Origin: Deltaproteobacteria bacterium
GTDB taxonomy: Bacteria > Desulfobacterota > Desulfobulbia > Desulfobulbales > BM004
DNA: 5,472 nucleotides
Direction: 5' to 3'
Assembly (NCBI GenBank): GCA_019313095.1
Contig: JAFDBU010000043.1
Span: forward strand, 1-5,472
The position numbers and the translations under genes are program-made. Positions 1-5,472 of this stretch are shown in pieces (the stretch's first letter is position 1; the number at the start of each line of letters is the position of its first letter). The notes under the pieces are model-generated. The model did not search any database. It was not told the origin of the DNA and saw only the letters and a program-made list of their open reading frames with translations.

Positions 1-1836
1 GGTTATCAGATCTCACCGCTCCTGTGGGAAAAGGTGCGAAGGGGCCTTTCGGCCGGCCGGGTGCAGTCGGTTGCCGTCAGGATGATCTGTGACAGGGAAA
101 GTGAAATTGAAAAATTCAAGCCCGAGGAATACTGGACAATCACTGTCGGGTTGGAGGGGCAAAACCCGCCGCCGTTCACCGCCAAACTAGATAAAATCTC
201 CGGTCGCAAAGCAGCCGTAAAGAATGAAGAACAATCAGCTGCTATTGTCGCAACCCTGGCGAAAGCTGACCACATAATAAGTGCAGTTGACAAAAAAGAA
301 CGGAGGCGCTATCCAAGCCCGCCGTTTATTACCAGTACACTGCAGCAGGAGGCCAACAGGAAATTGCGCTACCCGGCAAAAAGGACCATGGGACTGGCCC
401 AAAAGCTCTATGAAGGAATTGAGTTGGGTGATAAAGGTCCTGTGGGTCTGATAACCTATATGCGGACGGATTCCACCCGGATCAATAATGAGGCCCTGAC
501 CGAGGTGCGGGAGTACATTCAAAAAAATTACGGCCAGGATCTTCTGCCGCCAAAACCTGTTTTCTATAAAACTTCAAAGGCTTCACAAGATGCCCATGAG
601 GCCATCCGTCCGACCGATGTCACCTTAACACCTGAAAAAGTCGCACCTTTCCTGGAAAAGGGATTGCTCAGCCTGTACACCCTGATCTGGAAACGCTTTG
701 TGGCATCACAGATGTGTCCGGCCGTTTATGATCAGACCACTATTTCCATCAAGGCCGACAAATACATGCTCAAGGCCCAGGGTGCCATTCTGCGCTTTAA
801 GGGTTTTATGACCCTTTACGTGGAATCCGAAGAAGAGAATGACGACACTGATGCAAAGGCTGGAGGGGCAAATAAGAATGAACCCGTTATAGCGGATGTA
901 ACCGCCGGCGAAAAAGTCAAGGTCCTGAACGTTGAGCCGAAACAGAATTTTACCCAGCCACCGCCGCGTTATACTGAAGCAACCCTTGTCAAGGCGCTGG
1001 AAGAAAACGGGGTGGGCCGGCCCAGTACGTACGCCTCTATCATCTCGACCATCCTGGACAAGGATTATGTTATGCAGCAGCAAAGAAAATTTGTGCCGAC
1101 TGACCTCGGAAAACTGGTCAATGATCTGCTGGTGGCCCATTTCCCCCATATAATGGATATTGAGTTTACCGCATCCATGGAGGAAAATCTGGACAAGGTT
1201 GAAGAGGGTAAAAGCAATTGGGTAAATCTTCTGCAGGGCTTTTACGGTCCGTTTGAGAAGAATCTTTCGGCTGCCAAGCAGGATATGAAATCTGTCAAAA
1301 AGCAGGGAATCCCGACAGGAATACAATGCAAGCTCTGTGACGGAAAACTGGTTATCAAGTGGGGCAGAACAGGCGAATTTCTGGCCTGTGAAAATTACCC
1401 CACCTGCACATTCACGCAGAATTTCAAAAAGGATGAAAACGGTACCATCATACCGGTTGAAAAAGAAGAGCCGGTTGAATCGGGCGAAAAGTGTGAAAAG
1501 TGCGGCCGACCCATGGTTTATAAGCAGGGACGTTTTGGGGAGTTCCTGGCCTGTTCCGGTTTTCCGGAATGTAAGCATATTAAGGCCCAGACAACAGGAG
1601 TCAAATGTCCTGAGAAAAACTGTACCGGCGAAATTGTCCAGAAAGTTTCCAAGAAAGGTAAAATTTTCTTCAGCTGCAGCAGGTTTCCCAAGTGCAAATT
1701 TGCTACCTGGGACAGACCTGTACCTCGGAAATGCTCGCAATGCGGCAAGCCGTTTCTCCTTGAAAAAAAGACAAGAAAAGGAGCGGTTCTGCAATGCATG
1801 GATACTGATTGCGGTTATTCAGAACCTTTAACCTGA
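1..1836 (+). CDS. topA: DNA topoisomerase I (type IA), 5'-truncated by window edge
   Basis: This is the cytoplasmic type IA topoisomerase that relaxes negative supercoils by passing DNA through a transient single-strand break. The frame is open from base 1, so 611 residues are visible and the gene starts upstream. The catalytic tyrosine is visible residue 153 in GLITYMRTDS (codon 457-459). It matches E. coli Tyr319, so about 166 residues, including the N-terminal TOPRIM metal site, are missing and the full protein would be near 777 residues. Other family motifs are RRGLSAGRVQSVAVR (about 13-27), HEAIRPT (199-205) and GRPSTYA (339-345). Four C-terminal zinc-ribbon repeats follow, with cysteines at 443/446/463/469, 498/501/518/524, 536/541/559/565 and 578/581/599/604; all sixteen are present. 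An acidic, low-complexity loop (about 277-297) precedes GRPSTYA. It ends with TGA, 65 bases before rsfS. Identification is very secure. Confidence 0.98.
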   Translation, partial: GYQISPLLWEKVRRGLSAGRVQSVAVRMICDRESEIEKFKPEEYWTITVGLEGQNPPPFTAKLDKISGRKAAVKNEEQSAAIVATLAKADHIISAVDKKERRRYPSPPFITSTLQQEANRKLRYPAKRTMGLAQKLYEGIELGDKGPVGLITYMRTDSTRINNEALTEVREYIQKNYGQDLLPPKPVFYKTSKASQDAHEAIRPTDVTLTPEKVAPFLEKGLLSLYTLIWKRFVASQMCPAVYDQTTISIKADKYMLKAQGAILRFKGFMTLYVESEEENDDTDAKAGGANKNEPVIADVTAGEKVKVLNVEPKQNFTQPPPRYTEATLVKALEENGVGRPSTYASIISTILDKDYVMQQQRKFVPTDLGKLVNDLLVAHFPHIMDIEFTASMEENLDKVEEGKSNWVNLLQGFYGPFEKNLSAAKQDMKSVKKQGIPTGIQCKLCDGKLVIKWGRTGEFLACENYPTCTFTQNFKKDENGTIIPVEKEEPVESGEKCEKCGRPMVYKQGRFGEFLACSGFPECKHIKAQTTGVKCPEKNCTGEIVQKVSKKGKIFFSCSRFPKCKFATWDRPVPRKCSQCGKPFLLEKKTRKGAVLQCMDTDCGYSEPLT

Positions 1837-1901
1837 CCAGATTTTATGAAAAGAACATCCGGCTTCACTCACCCTGAACTCCTCCTTATTGTGGAATATC
1901 C

Positions 1902-2294
1902 ATGCAGCAGGTAAAGAAGAAACTCCGCACCAAAAGCAGCCGGGAACTTGCCAAGTTCTGTGCCCGGGCTGCCCTGGAAAAAAAGGCTGAGGATCCTGTC
2001 ATCCTCGATGTCAGAAAACTCTGCTCCTTCACCGATTTTTTTGTCATTATGAGCGGCCGGTCGACCAGGCATGTGCAGGGGCTTGCAGAAGCAATAGAAA
2101 CTGAACTCCGGAGCAAGCGCCTCTCAACCTCCAAAGCCGAAGGTCTTAATGAGGGCACCTGGGTGCTGCTTGACTATAATGATGTCGTGGTTCATATCTT
2201 TTACTCAGAAACCAGAAAATTTTACGATATTGAGGGGTTATGGCATGATGCACCCCGAGTTTTACTGGATGATAAGCCAGCGGCCCGAATATGA
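1902..2294 (+). CDS. rsfS: Ribosomal silencing factor RsfS
   Basis: RsfS (DUF143/Iojap family) binds ribosomal protein uL14 on the large subunit and blocks subunit joining, lowering translation when nutrients are scarce. The 130-residue product has the family core: DVRKLCSFTDFFVIMSG (36-52), SKAEG (77-81), WVLLDYNDVVVHIF (87-100) and the R-x-FY-x-(I/L)E-x-LW-x-DA block (105-117). It is somewhat longer than the roughly 105-residue E. coli protein, because of a basic N-terminus (KKKLRTK) and a short C-terminal tail. ATG 1902 is the first possible start in this frame after a stop at 1875; the only upstream ribosome-binding element is a weak GTGGAA at 1891-1896. The last codons overlap gpmI by four bases (ATGA), implying coupled translation. 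The rsfS-gpmI adjacency is familiar, as I recall it, from Geobacter-like genomes, where nadD often precedes rsfS; here topA does instead. Confidence 0.96.
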   Translation: MQQVKKKLRTKSSRELAKFCARAALEKKAEDPVILDVRKLCSFTDFFVIMSGRSTRHVQGLAEAIETELRSKRLSTSKAEGLNEGTWVLLDYNDVVVHIFYSETRKFYDIEGLWHDAPRVLLDDKPAARI

Positions 2295-3841
2295 GAACAG
2301 CACCTCCTATCTTACTGGCTATTCTAGACGGCTGGGGTGCGGGCCCCCAGACTGATTCAAATGCCATTTACGTAGCTAACACCCCCAACATGGACCGTTG
2401 GCAAAGCAGTTATCCCTACACCACACTGCTGGCCCATAACGGAGCTGTCGGCTTGCCGGAAGGCCAGATGGGCAATTCAGAGGTGGGCCATCTCAATATT
2501 GGTGCCGGCCGCATCGTCTATCAGGACTTTACCCGGATCAACCGCGCTATTGAATCGGGTGATTTTTTTGACAATGAAATTCTGAGGAACACCTTCAGCG
2601 CGGCTGCAGAAAAAAGATCCGCCATCCATCTCATGGGTCTTATTTCAGATGGAGGCGTCCACAGCCATTTAAACCATGTCTTGGCGCTGCTCAAAATGGC
2701 TGCAAATCATGGCCTTAAAAAAGTCTATATCCATGCCTTCATGGATGGCCGGGACACCCCTCCCACCAGCGGCCTCGATTATATCAGGCAGCTGCAGCAT
2801 GAACTGGTCTGGATCGGCACAGGCCGCCTGGCCACAATTTCAGGCCGCTTCTACGCCATGGACCGTGATAAGCGTTGGGAAAGAGTAAAAATTGCCTGGC
2901 AGGCAATAGTTGACGGCCATGGTGTTCATGGGCGTGACCCGGCGCAGGCAGTGAAAGATGCCTATCACCGGGGTGAAACGGATGAATTCATAAAACCTGT
3001 TGTCCTGCTTGATGAAAGCGGTGTGCCGGTTGCAACGGTAAGGGATAATGATGTTGTCCTCATGTTTAATTTCAGGGCCGACCGCGTCAGGGAACTGACC
3101 CATGTCTTTACGGATACAGAGTGGCATGAATTTACCATAAATCATCGGCCTGCCTTAGCAGCGTATGTGACTTTTACGCAATATGACAAAAATTTCACCC
3201 TGCCGGTTGTTTTTCCCCCTCTCAGCATGAATCATATCCTGGCCGAGGAGATCAGTCAGGCAGGCCTCAGACAGCTGCGTATTGCAGAAACAGAGAAATA
3301 TGCCCATGTGACGTATTTTTTCAATGGTGGCAGGGAAGAACCTTTTCCCCTTGAAGACCGGGTTCTGATTCCCTCACCAAAAGATGTTGCAACCTATGAC
3401 CTGAAACCGGAGATGAGCGCCTATCTCGTGACCCAACAGCTTTTACAGCGCCTAGAAAATGACGACTATAATTTTATTGTCCTCAATTTTGCCAATGGCG
3501 ACATGGTGGGACACAGCGGCAAAATGACGGCTGCGGTTAAGGCCTGTGAAGCTGTAGACGACTGTCTCGGCCAGATTGTTGAAAAATTCACGGCACAAGG
3601 GGGAAATGTTATTGTCACTGCTGATCACGGCAATGCCGAAACCATGCGCGACCCAAATTCAAACAGCCCTTTTACGGCACATTCCTCCAACCCGGTGCCT
3701 TTTATCTTGATCAGCGGTAAATACAAAAATGCAAAATTACGCCAGGGCGGCGCTCTTTGTGATATCGCCCCCACCATTCTCAGTCTGCAGGGTCTGCCCA
3801 TCCCTGCGGCAATGACAGGTAAAAGCCTTATAATTCCATAA
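2291..3841 (+). CDS. gpmI: 2,3-bisphosphoglycerate-independent phosphoglycerate mutase
   Basis: The enzyme interconverts 3-phosphoglycerate and 2-phosphoglycerate in cytoplasmic glycolysis and gluconeogenesis, using a phosphoserine intermediate and two metal ions (usually Mn). The 516 residues match the usual family length of about 510. Visible active-site elements, in order, are Asp13 (LDGWG), the phosphorylated Ser63 in MGNSEVGHLN, His124 in DGGVHSHLNH, GRDTPP (153-158), GRFYAMDRDKRWERV (185-199), the FNFRADR arginines 262 and 265, Lys336 in EKYAHVTYFFNGG, GDMVGH with Asp404 and His408, TADHGNAE with Asp445 and His446, and His464 in AHSSNP. Nothing catalytic is missing. It starts inside the rsfS stop (ATGA, 2291-2294) with no strong ribosome-binding site of its own, so translation probably depends on ribosomes finishing rsfS. 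It is the metal-dependent alkaline-phosphatase-fold type, unrelated to GpmA. Confidence 0.98.
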   Translation: MRTAPPILLAILDGWGAGPQTDSNAIYVANTPNMDRWQSSYPYTTLLAHNGAVGLPEGQMGNSEVGHLNIGAGRIVYQDFTRINRAIESGDFFDNEILRNTFSAAAEKRSAIHLMGLISDGGVHSHLNHVLALLKMAANHGLKKVYIHAFMDGRDTPPTSGLDYIRQLQHELVWIGTGRLATISGRFYAMDRDKRWERVKIAWQAIVDGHGVHGRDPAQAVKDAYHRGETDEFIKPVVLLDESGVPVATVRDNDVVLMFNFRADRVRELTHVFTDTEWHEFTINHRPALAAYVTFTQYDKNFTLPVVFPPLSMNHILAEEISQAGLRQLRIAETEKYAHVTYFFNGGREEPFPLEDRVLIPSPKDVATYDLKPEMSAYLVTQQLLQRLENDDYNFIVLNFANGDMVGHSGKMTAAVKACEAVDDCLGQIVEKFTAQGGNVIVTADHGNAETMRDPNSNSPFTAHSSNPVPFILISGKYKNAKLRQGGALCDIAPTILSLQGLPIPAAMTGKSLIIP

Positions 3842-3902
3842 TTGAGCAGTTTACTGTGATCTTGCTTCTTGCTTTTTCAGAGAAATTTCTGCTAAACAAA
3901 AC

Positions 3903-3918
3903 GTGAACAGTGTTTCAC
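3903..3918. promoter_or_regulatory. GTGAA-N6-TTCAC inverted repeat, possible operator
   Basis: The five-base arms GTGAA and TTCAC are perfect inverted complements around six bases. The dimensions suit a dimeric helix-turn-helix regulator. The spacing differs from the CRP/HcpR type (TGTGA-N6-TCACA) by two bases, because GTGA and TCAC are eight apart here. It lies five bases upstream of the TAGAAT hexamer, in the place of a -35 element and spacer. No specific regulator can be named, and five-base arms can arise by chance. Confidence 0.25.
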
Positions 3919-3923
3919 AGCTA

Positions 3924-3929
3924 TAGAAT
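3924..3929 (+). promoter_or_regulatory. Candidate -10 element TAGAAT for thrC
   Basis: TAGAAT matches the sigma-70 consensus TATAAT at five of six positions and lies 42 bases ahead of the thrC ATG. No good -35 hexamer is found at 15-19 bases; the best is GTGAAC with three matches. If it is used, it would probably need an activator, and the inverted repeat just upstream would be a candidate site for one. Confidence 0.25.
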
Positions 3930-3971
3930 GCTGAACCGATACCGTAATTTCAATAACAACAAAATGCTCTC

Positions 3972-5369
3972 ATGAATTATATAAGTACTAGGGGGGGAAT
4001 TTCTCCAATACCCTTCAAAGACGCAGTAATGATGGGCCTTGCAACGGACGGCGGCCTCCTGCTGCCTGAAGTTTTGCCGCGGGCAGATTCAAAAACCCTG
4101 GACCGCTGGCAGTCATGTTCCTTTCCGCAACTGGCCTCGGAAATCTTCCGGCTGTTTATCACTGATATTAGCATTGACCTCCTTGATGAACTTATAAGTC
4201 GTTCGTACTCGACATTCAGTCACCCCGAGATTACGCCTCTGGTCCAAAAGGGAGATCTGTTTATCCTGGAGCTTTTCCATGGACCGACTTTGGCCTTCAA
4301 GGATGTGGCACTACAGTTTCTCGGGAATGTTTTTGAACATATTCTGCAGGAAACCCGGAGCACGATGAATATAATCGGCGCCACCTCAGGAGACACCGGC
4401 TCTGCAGCAATCTATGGAGTGCGGGGCAAAGAGCGCATCAATATTTTTATCCTGCATCCCTATAAAAGGGTGAGCCCGATTCAGGAACTGCAGATGACAA
4501 CCGTGGTTGATCCCAATGTCTTCAACCTTGCCATCAAGGGGAATTTTGATGACGGCCAGGCTATTGTCAAGGCCATTTTCAATGATCTCCCTTTTAAAAA
4601 CAGATATCACCTGGGTGCGGTCAACTCCATTAACTGGGCCCGTATTCTGGCCCAGGTCGTCTACTATATTTATGCCTGGCTCAAGATCAGGAACAAAACC
4701 GGTGCTGCGTCCATTGAGTTTTCCGTGCCGACCGGAAATTTCGGGGATATCTTTGCCGGCTACATTGCCAGAATCCTCCTGCCCGAGGGTGCAATCCGCA
4801 AACTTATCCTGGCAACCAATGAAAACAACCTGCTCACCCGTTTTGTCACCAAAGGAGACTACTCAGTAGCCAAGGTCGTGGCAACCAGCAGCCCATCCAT
4901 GGATATCCAGGTAGCGAGCAATTTTGAACGCTACCTCTATTATCTTTACGGATGCGATGCAGAGAGGACCAGGCAGGATTTTGAGCAGTTTTCACAGACC
5001 GGCAAACTTGTCTTTGATCAGGACCTTCTGCGCACCATTCAGCAGGATTTCAGCTCAAAAAGTGTCAATGAGGATGAAACGCTGAACACAATCAGAAGGT
5101 TCTACGAGGAGCATGACTATCTTCTCGACCCCCATACCGCAGTAGGAGTAAATGGCGCCCAGTCATGCAGGTCAGGTGATATACCGGTCGTCTGTCTTGC
5201 CACAGCCCATCCGGCCAAATTCGGTACTGCTGTAACAAAGGCGATCGGCAGAGAACCTGAACTGCCGCCACCACTAAGAGGCCTTCAGGGCAGGGAATCC
5301 AGATGCGAGATATTGGATCCGGATGTCAGGCTGGTACAGAATTTTATTGCGCATCATGCTCTGTTATAG
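3972..5369 (+). CDS. thrC: Threonine synthase
   Basis: ThrC is a cytoplasmic PLP enzyme that converts O-phosphohomoserine to threonine and phosphate, the last step of threonine synthesis from aspartate. The 465 residues fit the long bacterial form (about 460-480) rather than the 428-residue E. coli form. The N-terminal family motif STRGG...PF-x-DAV-x-x-GLATDGGLLLPE (6-33) supports ATG 3972 as the start. The PLP-binding lysine is Lys110 in PTLAFKD, equivalent to E. coli Lys107. SGDTGS (139-144), PTGNFGD (253-259), DPHTAVGV (386-393) and ATAHPAKF (410-417) are all intact. There is no Shine-Dalgarno sequence; the start follows an A-rich stretch (AACAACAAAA, 3955-3964). A seven-G run lies at codons 7-9. 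No other threonine-pathway gene (thrA, thrB, hom) is in the window, so regulation with the pathway cannot be judged here. Confidence 0.97.
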   Translation: MNYISTRGGISPIPFKDAVMMGLATDGGLLLPEVLPRADSKTLDRWQSCSFPQLASEIFRLFITDISIDLLDELISRSYSTFSHPEITPLVQKGDLFILELFHGPTLAFKDVALQFLGNVFEHILQETRSTMNIIGATSGDTGSAAIYGVRGKERINIFILHPYKRVSPIQELQMTTVVDPNVFNLAIKGNFDDGQAIVKAIFNDLPFKNRYHLGAVNSINWARILAQVVYYIYAWLKIRNKTGAASIEFSVPTGNFGDIFAGYIARILLPEGAIRKLILATNENNLLTRFVTKGDYSVAKVVATSSPSMDIQVASNFERYLYYLYGCDAERTRQDFEQFSQTGKLVFDQDLLRTIQQDFSSKSVNEDETLNTIRRFYEEHDYLLDPHTAVGVNGAQSCRSGDIPVVCLATAHPAKFGTAVTKAIGREPELPPPLRGLQGRESRCEILDPDVRLVQNFIAHHALL

Positions 5370-5412
5370 GGATCCTCTTTAATAATTTTTTCCTTGGCAT
5401 GGAATTGTTGAG

Positions 5413-5472
5413 ATGATTGACATGCAGGAATATAAAATAAAGGTCGATGAGGCTGTCAGCTTCCTGAAGGCA
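5413..5472 (+). CDS. Start of an unidentified gene, 3'-truncated; possibly purine-nucleoside phosphorylase
   Basis: Twenty codons are visible, open to the right edge, reading MIDMQEYKIKVDEAVSFLKA. GGAA at 5401-5404 lies eight bases before ATG 5413 and is a moderate ribosome-binding site; ATG 5422 is an alternative start in the same frame, with GAG at 5410-5412 upstream. The pattern of a short charged start followed by a helix ending in (A/S)-x-FL or (A/S)-x-Y(L/I) resembles the N-terminus of trimeric purine-nucleoside phosphorylases. That is a weak similarity in a region with no catalytic residues, so the product should be treated as unknown. The gene follows thrC by 43 bases on the same strand and could belong to its transcript. 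Confidence 0.5.
   Translation, partial: MIDMQEYKIKVDEAVSFLKA

Larger units (their letters stand above)
3842..3971 (+). promoter_or_regulatory. gpmI-thrC intergenic region, probable thrC leader/promoter
   Basis: This is the longest non-coding stretch of the window and is visibly richer in A/T than the genes around it. It contains a tandem CTTGCTT repeat (3861-3874), a perfect ten-base palindrome AGAAATTTCT (3881-3890), a GTGAA-N6-TTCAC inverted repeat (3903-3918) and a TAGAAT hexamer (3924-3929). CTGTGA (3854-3859) and TCACAG (3915-3920) are complementary and could pair across the region. There is no GC-rich stem followed by a T run, so no terminator for gpmI is visible. A separate thrC promoter here is an inference; read-through from gpmI is equally possible. 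Confidence 0.4.

Noticed and set aside
932..1153. Other plus-strand frames inside topA (also 1337-1831)
   Set aside because: They overlap the conserved TopA frame completely, and their translations (rich in Arg, Ser and Pro) show no family motifs.
706..1794. 362-codon open frame on the minus strand inside topA
   Set aside because: Its codons are exactly the reverse complements of topA codons, so it stays open only because topA uses no TTA, CTA or TCA codons there. The translation is Phe/Leu-rich with no recognisable domain, while the sense frame is a clear TopA.
3881..3890. AGAAATTTCT palindrome as a terminator for gpmI
   Set aside because: It is A/T-rich with no loop and no following T run; at most it is a weak protein-binding site.
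3856..3906. 16-codon GTG-started frame in the thrC leader, tested as an attenuator leader peptide
   Set aside because: It reads MILLLAFSEKFLLNKT with only one Thr and one Ile, has no clear ribosome-binding site, and no terminator/antiterminator pair follows. This does not fit threonine attenuation.
3855..3919. CRP-type half-sites TGTGA (3855-3859) and TCACA (3915-3919) in the thrC leader
   Set aside because: They are 55 bases apart rather than six, so they do not form a CRP or HcpR operator.
5386..5391. T6 run after thrC as a Rho-independent terminator
   Set aside because: The bases before it form at most a three-pair stem around GGATCC, far too weak for an intrinsic terminator.

Overview
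This window is a compact, plus-strand block of housekeeping genes from a bacterium of roughly even base composition. In order it holds the C-terminal three quarters of DNA topoisomerase I (topA), the ribosomal silencing factor rsfS, the cofactor-independent phosphoglycerate mutase gpmI, threonine synthase thrC, and the first 20 codons of a further gene. No minus-strand gene, RNA gene, mobile element, CRISPR array or clear Rho-independent terminator was found. The rsfS-gpmI pairing and the long-form ThrC suggest a Desulfobacterota-like (former Deltaproteobacteria) source. That placement is inferred from remembered gene order and protein style, not from a marker gene.

Layout: topA runs in from the left edge and stops at 1836. 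A 65-base gap leads to rsfS (1902-2294), whose stop overlaps the gpmI start in an ATGA (2291-2294), so these two are almost certainly co-transcribed and translationally coupled. gpmI ends at 3841. The next 130 bases (3842-3971) form the only sizeable non-coding stretch. They are A/T-richer than the genes and contain a GTGAA-N6-TTCAC inverted repeat and a TAGAAT promoter-like hexamer, so a separate promoter for thrC is plausible. thrC (3972-5369) is followed after 43 bases by the start of another ORF that runs off the right edge.

The genes do not form one pathway: DNA relaxation, ribosome-subunit joining control, lower glycolysis/gluconeogenesis, and the last step of threonine synthesis. All four recognisable proteins carry intact signature and catalytic residues, with no frameshift or truncation apart from the window edges. 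I found no evidence of an undescribed system. The items worth a second look are small: the thrC leader, a set of mini-ORFs whose stops overlap gene starts, a seven-G run at the start of thrC, and an anti-Shine-Dalgarno-like string ahead of rsfS.
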